This document shows positions 6,979 to 13,575 of a stretch of DNA of 28,663 nucleotides, piece after piece. How positions within the stretch are numbered: position 1 is the stretch's first letter; each line of letters opens with the position of its first letter. The notes under the pieces are model-generated. The model made no database searches, was not told where the DNA came from, and saw only the letters and a list, made by a program, of their open reading frames with translations. Origin of the DNA: a virus; IMG/VR virus record IMGVR_UViG_3300026484_000381, positions 1 to 28,663 of that record; one strand, written 5' to 3'. The translations under genes were made by a program, and so were the position numbers.

Positions 6979-9207
6979 ATGAATGTTATAAAAAGAGATG
7001 GTCGTAGAGAACCTATGGACCTTGATAAATATCATGAAATGGTGGGGTTTTTTTGTGAGGGGTTAAGTGGTTGTTCTGTATCTGAAATTGAACTAGCAGC
7101 AGCACCACAATTTGTGGACGGCGTTAAAACATCAGATATACACAAACTAACAACTAAAGCAATAGCAGATTTAATTAGTCTTAGAAAACCTAATTATCAA
7201 TTTGCCGCTGCTAGAAGTCTGCTCACAGAAATTAGAAAAGAAGTATGGGGACAATACGAACCTAAACCTTTAATAGAAACTATAAATAAAAACATTAAAT
7301 TAGGTTTTTACGAAGACTTCCATCTGTACTACACAAATGATGAAATTGAACATTGGGCATCCAAAATTAAGTATGACCGTGACCTTGATTTTACATATGC
7401 AGGATTAAGTACTGCTATTGATAAGTTTATTGTTAAATCAAAAACAAAGTCAAAATTACTTGAAACACCTCAAGAATTGAACATGTTAGTTGCTATGGCA
7501 ATGTTTAAAGAAGACCCAAAAAGACATTCTTTAATACTTGATTATTATAACGACCTTAGTACATTTAAAATCAGTTTACCAAGTCCTATTATGTCAGGTT
7601 TAAGAACACCATCGAAAGGATACGCTAGTTGTTGTTTAATAGACACAGGGGATACAACAGGGTCTTTAACAGCGGCAAATGGTGCCGCTGTTGTAATGAC
7701 AGCACACAAAGCTGGAATTGGTATTCATGGTGGTAATATTCGCGGATTAGGTGCAGGTGTTAGAAACGGTACTGTTAAACATACTGGTCCTGTTCCTATT
7801 CTTAGATGGTTTGAGGGAGCTGTTAAATCATTCTCTCAGGGGTCAAGAGGTGGTAGTGCTACTTCATACCATATGTTCTGGAATTGGGATATTGAGAAAA
7901 TACTTACACTTAAATCTAATAAAAGTACACCAGAAAATTCTGTTAAAAAATTAGATTATGGTATTGGATTTAATAAACTATTTTTTGACCGTGCTAGAAA
8001 CAATGAAACTATTACACTTTTTAGTGCTGAAGAAACTCGTGACTTGATTGATAACTTACACACTTATTCACTTTGGGAAGAAACATATTTAAAATATGAA
8101 CAAAAAAGGGGTATTCGTAAGAAGAAAATAAGTGCTAGAAAATTACTAAAAACATTTGCTACAGAAAGATTTGAAACAGGTAGATACTATCCGTTATTTT
8201 TAGATAATGTAAACAAAGGACCTATTAAAGCATCGATTAGAATGTCAAATTTGTGTGCAGAGATTCTCTTAGAAGTAGAACCTTTGAAAGATTTATATGA
8301 TGAAAAAGGCCTTATTGCTTTATGTATCCTTAGTAATGTTAATGCAGGTAAAATTAAAGGATTAGATGAACTTCCTAGACTTACAAACGAATTAGTTCGT
8401 TCACTTGATAACATTATAGATATACAAGATTACCCATTACCAGCAGCAGAAAATTCTACAGTAAACAACAGATATTTAGGTATTGGTATCTCAGATTGGG
8501 CTCATTATTTAACCAAGAAAAAAGTAAAATATGACACAGAAGAAGCACTTGATTATGCAGAAGAATTTGCAGAACACTTGCAGTTCAACCTATTAACAGC
8601 GAGTATGAACCTTGCTAAAGAAAGAGGTGAAGCCCCAAACTTCCGCACAAAATCTAAATATGCAGATGGATGGTTACCAAATGATGGTAAATGGAAATTT
8701 ATTAGTCATGAAAAATGGGAACAGTTAAGAAAAGATATTGTTGAGTTCGGGCTAAGACACATTGTTTTAAGCGCTATTCCACCAGCAGGTACAAGTTCGG
8801 ATTTCTCAAATAGCACATCTGGTATTGATATGCCAAGAGATTTAATTATTACTAAAAAATCTAAGATAGGTAACTTTAAGCAAATCGTACCTAACTTTGC
8901 TAAAGGGAGCCAGTATTACACATTAGCAACGGAACTAGATAACATTAAATATTTAAGAATGTTAGCAAGATTTCAACTGTATGTTGACCAAGCAATATCA
9001 ACGAATGTGTATTGGACAGAGAATGATTTTGTTATGGATTCAAATGGTAAACCAAAATTCCCGATGAAACTTATGGTTAGAAGTATTACAGAAGCACATA
9101 GAATGGGACTAAAAACAACTTATTACTCAACATTTATTAGCATTCTTAATGAATTACTAGAAACAGTAGAAGATGAAGGCTGTTCAGGTGGTGGTTGTGC
9201 AGTTTAA
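6979..9207 (+). CDS. nrdA: Ribonucleoside-diphosphate reductase class Ia, alpha subunit
   Basis: Reduces ribonucleoside diphosphates for phage DNA synthesis, paired with NrdB encoded next. From ATG 6979 (AAAGG upstream) it is 742 residues, as expected for NrdA. It has an N-terminal ATP-cone-like segment (VIKRDGRREPMDLDKY), an active-site cysteine in GYASCC, the NLCAEI loop with the catalytic Cys and Glu, the adjacent radical-transfer tyrosines in LKTTYYS, and the redox-active C-terminal pair CSGGGC at about 735-740. The in-frame ATG at 6958 overlaps the previous gene and lacks a binding site. No intron or homing gene interrupts it, unlike many T4-type nrd genes. Confidence 0.95.
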   Translation: MNVIKRDGRREPMDLDKYHEMVGFFCEGLSGCSVSEIELAAAPQFVDGVKTSDIHKLTTKAIADLISLRKPNYQFAAARSLLTEIRKEVWGQYEPKPLIETINKNIKLGFYEDFHLYYTNDEIEHWASKIKYDRDLDFTYAGLSTAIDKFIVKSKTKSKLLETPQELNMLVAMAMFKEDPKRHSLILDYYNDLSTFKISLPSPIMSGLRTPSKGYASCCLIDTGDTTGSLTAANGAAVVMTAHKAGIGIHGGNIRGLGAGVRNGTVKHTGPVPILRWFEGAVKSFSQGSRGGSATSYHMFWNWDIEKILTLKSNKSTPENSVKKLDYGIGFNKLFFDRARNNETITLFSAEETRDLIDNLHTYSLWEETYLKYEQKRGIRKKKISARKLLKTFATERFETGRYYPLFLDNVNKGPIKASIRMSNLCAEILLEVEPLKDLYDEKGLIALCILSNVNAGKIKGLDELPRLTNELVRSLDNIIDIQDYPLPAAENSTVNNRYLGIGISDWAHYLTKKKVKYDTEEALDYAEEFAEHLQFNLLTASMNLAKERGEAPNFRTKSKYADGWLPNDGKWKFISHEKWEQLRKDIVEFGLRHIVLSAIPPAGTSSDFSNSTSGIDMPRDLIITKKSKIGNFKQIVPNFAKGSQYYTLATELDNIKYLRMLARFQLYVDQAISTNVYWTENDFVMDSNGKPKFPMKLMVRSITEAHRMGLKTTYYSTFISILNELLETVEDEGCSGGGCAV

Positions 9208-9258
9208 TTGCCGCACAATCTTTTATTATTAACAATAATTAAAATTAAAAGGAAAATC

Positions 9259-10350
9259 ATGAAACTTTATGACGAAAAAATACGACTAGATATAATGAGG
9301 GAACCAATCTTTTTTGGTTCAGGTAGAAATATACAAAGATATGATATTATGAAATATCCAGAATTTTACGACCTCGCTGAAAAAATGGATGCTAATTTTT
9401 GGAAACCTGCTGAAGTTAATCTTATGCAGGATTCTTTAGATTACAAAGAATTTGAAGAGAATGTGCAAAACATTTTTAATAAAAATCTTAAACGACAAAT
9501 TGTTTGGGATTCTAATCAAGGCCGTGATATACTAGCTACATTTGGTAGAGTATGCACAAACCCTGCTTTTGAAGTAGCAATGACAAGATTGCAGTTCCAA
9601 GAAGTAAATCATAGTGATACATATTCATATATTCTTAGAAATGTATTTGATAACCCAGCAGAAATATTTGATACTATTTTAACTGAAAAAACGATTACAA
9701 AACACACTATCAGAACAATGAAACCTTATGAGGATTTTTATGTAGCATTAGCAGAATGGGAATCAAAAGGTTCACCTGAAAGTGACATTTACAATCTTAA
9801 AAAATTATTATGGAAAGCGTTAATCGCTTGGAATATTATTGAAGGTATTCGTTTCTTTGTATCATTTGCTTGTACATTCGCATTTGCTGAAAACAAAAAG
9901 ATGACAGGTAATGCACAAGAACTTAAATTAATTGCAAGAGATGAGATTTTACACTTACAACTAACACAGAAACTTATTAATATTCTTAAAACAAAAGAGG
10001 AAGAAGGATTCTTTGAGGTTATAGAAGAATGTAAAGATGATGTAACACAAATGTATAGAGATGCGGCACTTGATGAAATCGAATGGGCTGAAGAACTTTT
10101 TGAAGAAGGTTCGATGATAGGATTAAATGCAGATATTTTAACTCGTTACATGAAACACATAACAAATGTTAGACTTCGAGCAATTAAAGAACCTAAAATG
10201 TTTACGGAGATAACACAAAATCCTTTACCTTGGATGGACCAATGGCTGGGACAAGGTCGTGAAGAGGTATTGCCACAAGAAGTTGAGATAACTGATTACA
10301 AAATTGGTATTATGTCGGATATGGAAGACGACGAATGGGATAACATTTAG
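9259..10350 (+). CDS. nrdB: Ribonucleoside-diphosphate reductase class Ia, beta subunit
   Basis: A 363-residue radical-generating partner of NrdA. I use ATG 9259, which follows AAAAGGAAAATC; a TTG at 9208 is in frame but has no site and would add a non-homologous extension. Diiron ligands are visible in order: Asp in VWDSNQGRD, Glu and His in FQEVNHSDTY with the radical tyrosine at its end, Glu in IEGIRFF, and Glu/His in RDEILHLQ. This is the standard tyrosyl-radical class Ia pattern with nothing missing. It lies 51 nt downstream of nrdA in the same unit. The acidic C-terminal tail should dock into NrdA. Confidence 0.95.
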   Translation: MKLYDEKIRLDIMREPIFFGSGRNIQRYDIMKYPEFYDLAEKMDANFWKPAEVNLMQDSLDYKEFEENVQNIFNKNLKRQIVWDSNQGRDILATFGRVCTNPAFEVAMTRLQFQEVNHSDTYSYILRNVFDNPAEIFDTILTEKTITKHTIRTMKPYEDFYVALAEWESKGSPESDIYNLKKLLWKALIAWNIIEGIRFFVSFACTFAFAENKKMTGNAQELKLIARDEILHLQLTQKLINILKTKEEEGFFEVIEECKDDVTQMYRDAALDEIEWAEELFEEGSMIGLNADILTRYMKHITNVRLRAIKEPKMFTEITQNPLPWMDQWLGQGREEVLPQEVEITDYKIGIMSDMEDDEWDNI

Positions 10351-10363
10351 TCTTCATGACAAA

Positions 10364-10371
10364 TATAAATA
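10364..10371 (+). promoter_or_regulatory. T4-type late promoter TATAAATA
   Basis: Perfect octamer 19 nt before the start codon of the Acb1-like gene, with an AAAGGAG site between. In T4 this motif is read by the late sigma factor gp55. Confidence 0.7.
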
Positions 10372-10390
10372 TTCATAAAGGAGAATCAAT

Positions 10391-11077
10391 ATGGACAAAT
10401 TAAGAACATTCAGTGAATTTATAAGTGAAGGTTTTGAGGTTTCAAATAAGCCTGACGGAACAGGTGAAAATGATAAACCTGAAATTTTTTATCCTGAAGG
10501 TGTTTATATCTCGGTGAAATTATCAGAAGAAACTGAGGCACTTGTTAAGGAATATCAGGAAAAGTATCTTAAAGGTCAAGATATAGTTGATATAAATTCT
10601 TTGCATTGTACTCTTATCTATTCTAAGCAACCAGAAGTTAATGAGATTGAACCAGCAGAATACACGGCAGTTGGAACATTTCAAGAATTCAATCTATTTG
10701 GCGAAAAAAGTGATACACTCGTTGCCGAAATAAATTCTTTTGATTTACTGAGAAGAAATGAGATTTTAACACAGGAATACAAATTTATTTCAGATTTTGA
10801 TGAATACAAATCTCATGTGACATTAGCATATGGTGTAGAAAATATTGATATAAATTCTTTACCTCCTATGGATTTTGGTTTTGTATTTGAGAATGAGACT
10901 GTCGAGCAATTAGACCTTAATTGGGCTGGTTCAGGAGATGACTCTGATAATGAAAGTGGAACTATTGTGGGAAAAGCATTAACGAAAATGAAAAAAGATG
11001 CAGAAAAACCAAAAAAGAAAGATGACGAAGACACTGAAGACACTGAAGACACTGAGAATGATGAAACAGAGGATTAG
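10391..11077 (+). CDS. acb1: Acb1-like 2H phosphodiesterase with capsid-targeting propeptide (putative anti-CBASS, injected)
   Basis: A 228-residue protein with three parts. Residues 1-13 (MDKLRTFSEFISE) match the T4 capsid-targeting propeptide pattern (IPI begins MKTYQEFIAE), with a gp21-type cleavage site I-S-E|G at 13/14. Residues about 36-175 form a 2H phosphoesterase domain: VYISVKL, then SLHCT with His72/Thr74, then KSHVT with His142/Thr144. The two HxT motifs are 70 residues apart, close to the spacing I recall for T4 Acb1 (H44/H113), which cleaves CBASS cyclic oligonucleotides. The last 40 residues are a Lys then Asp/Glu/Thr low-complexity tail from a 9-nt tandem repeat. It is driven by a late promoter and precedes an Acb2-like gene. 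Another 2H function, such as an RNA 2',3'-cyclic phosphodiesterase, remains possible. Confidence 0.7.
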   Translation: MDKLRTFSEFISEGFEVSNKPDGTGENDKPEIFYPEGVYISVKLSEETEALVKEYQEKYLKGQDIVDINSLHCTLIYSKQPEVNEIEPAEYTAVGTFQEFNLFGEKSDTLVAEINSFDLLRRNEILTQEYKFISDFDEYKSHVTLAYGVENIDINSLPPMDFGFVFENETVEQLDLNWAGSGDDSDNESGTIVGKALTKMKKDAEKPKKKDDEDTEDTEDTENDETED

Positions 11078-11085
11078 TATAAATA
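11078..11085 (+). promoter_or_regulatory. T4-type late promoter TATAAATA
   Basis: Perfect octamer just after the stop of the Acb1-like gene and 20 nt before the ATG of the Acb2-like gene, which therefore can be expressed on its own. Confidence 0.65.
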
Positions 11086-11105
11086 ACATAAAATAAAGGA
11101 TAAAT

Positions 11106-11330
11106 ATGAAAGACCAACACACAAAAATCAAAGGATATCGCGATTTAAGTCAAAGTGAAATTGACTTAATGAATAAATGTAAAGAACTTGCGGAGGAAGT
11201 AGGCAAACTATGTGATGAGGTTTCAATGGAGCCTACGACAGACATTAGGTGGCTAGTAGATGGACAAATCACACTTCAGAAAGGCTTTATGAGTTTGATC
11301 CGTAGTATTGCAAAGCCGACTACGTTTTAA
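11106..11330 (+). CDS. acb2: Acb2-like cyclic-nucleotide sponge (putative anti-CBASS)
   Basis: A 74-residue helical-hairpin protein. It starts with HTKIKGYRDLSQSEIDLMN and ends with LQKGFMSLIRSIAKPTTF, with RWLVDGQ in the middle. This matches my memory of the Acb2/Tad1 hairpin-domain family: an H-x-x-I-K-G-Y-R-x-L start, RW...G, and a terminal FM.L.R...PTTF. Acb2 proteins form compact oligomers that bind and hide CBASS cyclic di- and trinucleotides without cleaving them; T4 Vs.4 belongs to this group. The start has an AAAGGA site 6 nt upstream, and a late promoter lies between it and the Acb1-like gene. The identification is from memory of family sequences, not from a search. Confidence 0.78.
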   Translation: MKDQHTKIKGYRDLSQSEIDLMNKCKELAEEVGKLCDEVSMEPTTDIRWLVDGQITLQKGFMSLIRSIAKPTTF

Positions 11331-11340
11331 GGAAACGATA

Positions 11341-11526
11341 ATGAAATGGAAAATTACTCTACAATCAGTCGATAAGCATCAACTGATTGTAGAATGTGAA
11401 GCACCGAATGAACAACAGGCAAATACAATAGCCGATGAGAGGATTATTGAACTTGGATGGGAACACCATCAATACAAATTTTTAAGATTAGATGAAATAT
11501 CAGAAGGAGAAAGCGAAAATGGCTAA
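11341..11526 (+). CDS. Hypothetical protein, 61 aa
   Basis: ATG 11341 follows AAGGAAACGATA, so I take it over the upstream in-frame TTG at 11308. The product (MKWKITLQSVDKHQLIVECEA...) is predicted beta-beta-alpha-beta, ending in an acidic tail, and resembles small nucleic-acid-binding or ferredoxin-like folds only in outline. No family is recognised. It begins 10 nt after the Acb2-like stop and overlaps the next gene by 8 nt, so it is likely co-expressed with the anti-CBASS pair. Confidence 0.55.
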   Translation: MKWKITLQSVDKHQLIVECEAPNEQQANTIADERIIELGWEHHQYKFLRLDEISEGESENG

Positions 11527-11836
11527 GAGTACAAAAGAATTAGATAAAATAAAAGAACCTCGGGTTCTTCAAAATGCATTTAAAGAAGTTCAAAAGGATA
11601 ATGAGTTTGTTACAGAAATTTTAAGGGATGTAACAGGAATAAATCTTAGTGAACAGGAAATAACCAAACTTAAGGTTATGCTCAGATACGAGACAAAGGG
11701 TACATTATTTGACAGTATAACAGAGATTTACAGACTTGTAGCAGGAAATTTCAAATCTCCCGAAAAAGTTATTGTAATACCTTATATCGATGGAAAACAA
11801 ATGGAGCATATCAATATTCAAAGAATTGGTTATTAA
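11519..11836 (+). CDS. Hypothetical protein, 105 aa
   Basis: ATG 11519 is preceded by GAAGGAGAAAG and overlaps the upstream gene by 8 nt. The ORF could begin at 11492 but that start has no better site. The protein is helical for about 80 residues, with a DVTGINLSEQEITKLKVMLRYETKG segment, and ends in a short strand-rich piece (VIVIPYIDGKQ). No motif is recognised. Its position directly after the putative anti-defence pair makes it a candidate for another counter-defence or regulatory factor, by association only. Confidence 0.6.
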   Translation: MAKSTKELDKIKEPRVLQNAFKEVQKDNEFVTEILRDVTGINLSEQEITKLKVMLRYETKGTLFDSITEIYRLVAGNFKSPEKVIVIPYIDGKQMEHINIQRIGY

Positions 11837-11860
11837 GCTATCAGGCAACAAAGGAAAACT

Positions 11861-12274
11861 ATGTCCTACAAAAGCACTCTAAAAGAACTATATTCAAAGA
11901 AAATGTTCCCATATAAAGTATGGTATATTTTGCTTGAGGATATAGATTACAAAGCAAATGAAATTTTTGATATTGCTCATAATGCAGCAATAGAGCCTTT
12001 TTATTCTGAAAATCTGAGAAGGTTATGGGATATGGGTGAGAATCAGATAGAAAAAAGAATGATGTACAATATGTCATTCCTTGATAAGCTTGAGGCATTT
12101 TTGATAAAAAATGGGATATACTTTAATTGGATTATGAGAAATAATGAGTATATAGGCATCAGGATTCAGCCCTCATTGGTAGATTTTAATGGCATTTTGA
12201 AGGACTGTATGACATTTGAGGAATTTTCGTGGAATAGGTTTTACATGAATGTAGAGAATAAAAGTGGCAGGTAA
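11861..12274 (+). CDS. Hypothetical protein, 137 aa
   Basis: It starts behind CAAAGGAAAACT. The sequence is rich in aromatic residues (Tyr, Trp, Phe) and Asn, with predicted helices, and contains DIDYKANEIFDIAHNAA and FYSENLRRLWDMGENQIEKR. No catalytic signature, membrane segment or known family is recognised. It is the last gene before a change of promoter at 12344, and a 117-nt gap follows that contains a 12-bp inverted repeat. Confidence 0.6.
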   Translation: MSYKSTLKELYSKKMFPYKVWYILLEDIDYKANEIFDIAHNAAIEPFYSENLRRLWDMGENQIEKRMMYNMSFLDKLEAFLIKNGIYFNWIMRNNEYIGIRIQPSLVDFNGILKDCMTFEEFSWNRFYMNVENKSGR

Positions 12275-12334
12275 GAAAATTGTTGAAAGACAACAAAGAA
12301 AAAGATCCTGATTGGGGTATTACAATAGGATTTT

Positions 12335-12390
12335 TAATCTTCCTTTAAGTAATATATAGTTATAATAATATATCAAAAAAAGGAAGATTA
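12335..12390 (+). promoter_or_regulatory. Promoter inside an inverted repeat that can hide the next gene's ribosome binding site
   Basis: TAATCTTCCTTT at 12335-12346 is a perfect complement of AAAGGAAGATTA at 12379-12390, which contains the Shine-Dalgarno of the gene at 12392. Between the arms lie TTTAAGT (12344-12350, overlapping the left arm) and TATAAT (12361-12366). Transcripts entering from upstream carry both arms and would fold over the binding site. Transcripts started at the internal -10 would lack the left arm. Confidence 0.6.
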
Positions 12391-12391
12391 G

Positions 12392-12967
12392 ATGATAAAA
12401 GCAACAATTAAAGTTCAAAATGAAGTACAAAAAGTTTTATTAGATTCAGAATTACTTGGTCAATTCTCAGATGGCTATTGGGAAAATTCAAGAAACCAAT
12501 CTTGGACTTATTTAGGAAATGTTGAAGTTGCAAATAATTCAGAAAATGCTGGTGTTGTTTTTGAAGATTTTGTTCCTTGTGATTACAAAGCTTATTCAGT
12601 AAATAACAAAACTTTATTAGAATATGTTGGAGATAGAATGTTAGTTAAAGCAAGAGTTTCTAATTATCTAAAAATTTCTGATTTAAGTTCAATAGAGTGC
12701 TTACTTGAATATGCTTGTTCTCAAAAAGTTAGTAAAAAAGTAGAGGTAAACGAAGAAGATGTTGCAGGGCTAATATTGAAATGGCAGAAAGATTCTTCAA
12801 AATTTTGGAATAAAGAAGCAGAAAAATCTATTGCATTTATAAAAAATACAGGTTTGCAGAATCTTCTGCAAGCTATTAACTCTGACTATAAAATGTCAAA
12901 TATGAGAAAAGAATTAAATAGTATTACTAAAATTTTAAAAAATACAAGAACTAAGGAAATTGCTTAG
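12392..12967 (+). CDS. Hypothetical protein, 191 aa
   Basis: ATG 12392 follows AAAAAGGAAGATTAG. The N-terminal 100 residues look beta-rich (DGYWENSRNQSWTYLGNVEVANN) and could form a compact beta sandwich or jelly-roll-like domain. The C-terminal half is helical with NEEDVAGLILKWQKDSSKFW and ends in basic residues. No family is recognised. Expression is probably controlled by the hairpin and internal promoter directly upstream. A strong inverted repeat follows the stop, so it is likely a one-gene unit. Confidence 0.65.
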   Translation: MIKATIKVQNEVQKVLLDSELLGQFSDGYWENSRNQSWTYLGNVEVANNSENAGVVFEDFVPCDYKAYSVNNKTLLEYVGDRMLVKARVSNYLKISDLSSIECLLEYACSQKVSKKVEVNEEDVAGLILKWQKDSSKFWNKEAEKSIAFIKNTGLQNLLQAINSDYKMSNMRKELNSITKILKNTRTKEIA

Positions 12968-12970
12968 TAA

Positions 12971-12996
12971 ATATTGGTATCAAATAATACCAATAT
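12971..12996 (+). terminator. Hairpin, probable terminator before the tRNA cluster
   Basis: ATATTGGTAT and ATACCAATAT form a perfect 10-bp stem with a 6-nt loop, 3 nt after the stop of the preceding gene. The downstream run is AAATAATT rather than a clean T tract, so termination may be weak. The right arm overlaps a late promoter octamer. Confidence 0.45.
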
Positions 12997-13001
12997 AAAT
13001 A
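12994..13001 (+). promoter_or_regulatory. T4-type late promoter TATAAATA of the tRNA cluster
   Basis: Perfect octamer ending 5 nt before the first base of tRNA-Trp. At T4 late promoters transcription starts about 6 nt after the octamer, so the RNA would begin almost at the mature tRNA 5' end. Confidence 0.5.
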
Positions 13002-13006
13002 ATTAT

Positions 13007-13081
13007 AGGTGCATCGTATAATGGCTATTATTGGGGATTCCAAATCCTTAGATGTGGGTTCAATTCCTACTGCGCCTGCCA
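13007..13081 (+). tRNA. tRNA-Trp (anticodon CCA)
   Basis: A 7-bp acceptor stem (AGGTGCA/TGCGCCT), a 5-bp anticodon stem with loop TTCCAAA, and a T arm GTGGG-TTCAATT-CCTAC. The discriminator is G, as usual for Trp, and CCA is encoded. The D stem is weak. It reads UGG. Confidence 0.8.
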
Positions 13082-13087
13082 ATATTA

Positions 13088-13116
13088 TTAAGTAATAACT
13101 TAGTATAATATATAAT
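13088..13116 (+). promoter_or_regulatory. Possible internal promoter before tRNA-fMet
   Basis: TTAAGT at 13088 is followed by two TATAAT hexamers at 13104 and 13111, giving a second entry point into the tRNA cluster. Confidence 0.35.
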
Positions 13117-13130
13117 CAAAAGAAAAACAT

Positions 13131-13207
13131 CGCGGAGTAGAGTAATTGGTCACTCGCTAGTCTCATAAGCTGGAATAATATCGGTTCGAGTCCGGTCTCC
13201 GCAACCA
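13131..13207 (+). tRNA. Initiator tRNA-fMet (anticodon CAT)
   Basis: A 77-nt tRNA with anticodon loop CTCATAA. The acceptor is CGCGGAG/CTCCGCA, so position 1 is C facing A72, the mispair that marks bacterial initiator tRNAs for formylation and blocks elongation use. The D stem GAGT/ACTC has purine 11 and pyrimidine 24, another initiator trait. The anticodon stem (CTAGT/GCTGG) lacks the usual three consecutive G-C pairs. The T arm is ATCGG-TTCGAGT-CCGGT, and ACCA is encoded. Confidence 0.88.
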
Positions 13208-13216
13208 ATAATACAT

Positions 13217-13293
13217 GCCTCCATAGGATAATTGGATAATCCACATCCCTTCTAAGGATGACATTCCTGGTTCGAATCCAGGTGGGGGTACCA
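13217..13293 (+). tRNA. tRNA-Arg (anticodon TCT)
   Basis: Acceptor GCCTCCA/TGGGGGT (first pair G-U), D stem GGAT/ATCC, anticodon stem CATCC/GGATG with loop CTTCTAA, T arm CCTGG-TTCGAAT-CCAGG, and encoded ACCA. It reads AGA, the dominant Arg codon in this A+T-rich phage. Confidence 0.88.
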
Positions 13294-13312
13294 ATTTAGT
13301 GTAACTTTTAAT

Positions 13313-13388
13313 CTCTCTATCGCTTAACTGGATAAAGCAGGGCCCTCCTAAGGCCTAGCTCGAGGTTCGAGTCCTCGTAGGGAGACCA
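13313..13388 (+). tRNA. tRNA-Arg (anticodon CCT)
   Basis: Acceptor CTCTCTA/TAGGGAG, D stem GCTT/AAGC, anticodon stem GGGCC/GGCCT with loop CTCCTAA, T arm CGAGG-TTCGAGT-CCTCG, and encoded ACCA. It reads AGG and complements the adjacent tRNA-Arg(TCT). Confidence 0.87.
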
Positions 13389-13575
13389 TTAAAATATGAA
13401 CAGATGCAGGCTAAACTTATATCTGTTCACCAACAGTCTTACTTTTATGTAACTTCGGGAGACTTAAAAATCTGTAAGACCGCAGTAGGGTATCTGAGGA
13501 AAAAACCAACGAAACCAAGAAGCCTACTATAACACGAAGTTAGAAGGAAGTCAAAATTCTTAGGAGTAGGTGCAC
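13389..13575 (+). ncRNA. Structured non-coding segment between tRNAs, pseudoknot-like
   Basis: 187 nt without a credible ORF. Helices that can be read directly are 13397-13405/13421-13429 (TGAACAGAT/ATCTGTTCA), 13436-13442/13474-13480 (GTCTTAC/GTAAGAC), 13484-13489/13523-13528 (AGTAGG/CCTACT), and 13451-13457/13535-13541 (AACTTCG/CGAAGTT). The last crosses the second, so a pseudoknot is implied. It may be the 5' part of one large RNA that continues after the next two tRNAs. It is not a recognisable tmRNA, RNase P RNA or group I intron. Confidence 0.5.

Noticed and set aside
7751-7954. Extra frame inside nrdA
   Set aside because: Fully contained in a clearly conserved nrdA frame; no binding site.
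9208-9258. TTG start extending nrdB
   Set aside because: No ribosome binding site; ATG 9259 has AAAAGGAAAA and begins where homology to NrdB begins.
12283-12348. Possible 21-codon TTG-started peptide with a hydrophobic end in the gap before 12392
   Set aside because: Too short and without a clear ribosome binding site; its end overlaps the left arm of the regulatory inverted repeat, which explains the sequence better.
13389-13575. Group I intron, tmRNA or RNase P RNA in the inter-tRNA segment
   Set aside because: None of the conserved cores is present (no intron P7-type core, no tag reading frame with alanine acceptor, no RNase P P4 consensus), and the flanking tRNAs are complete.
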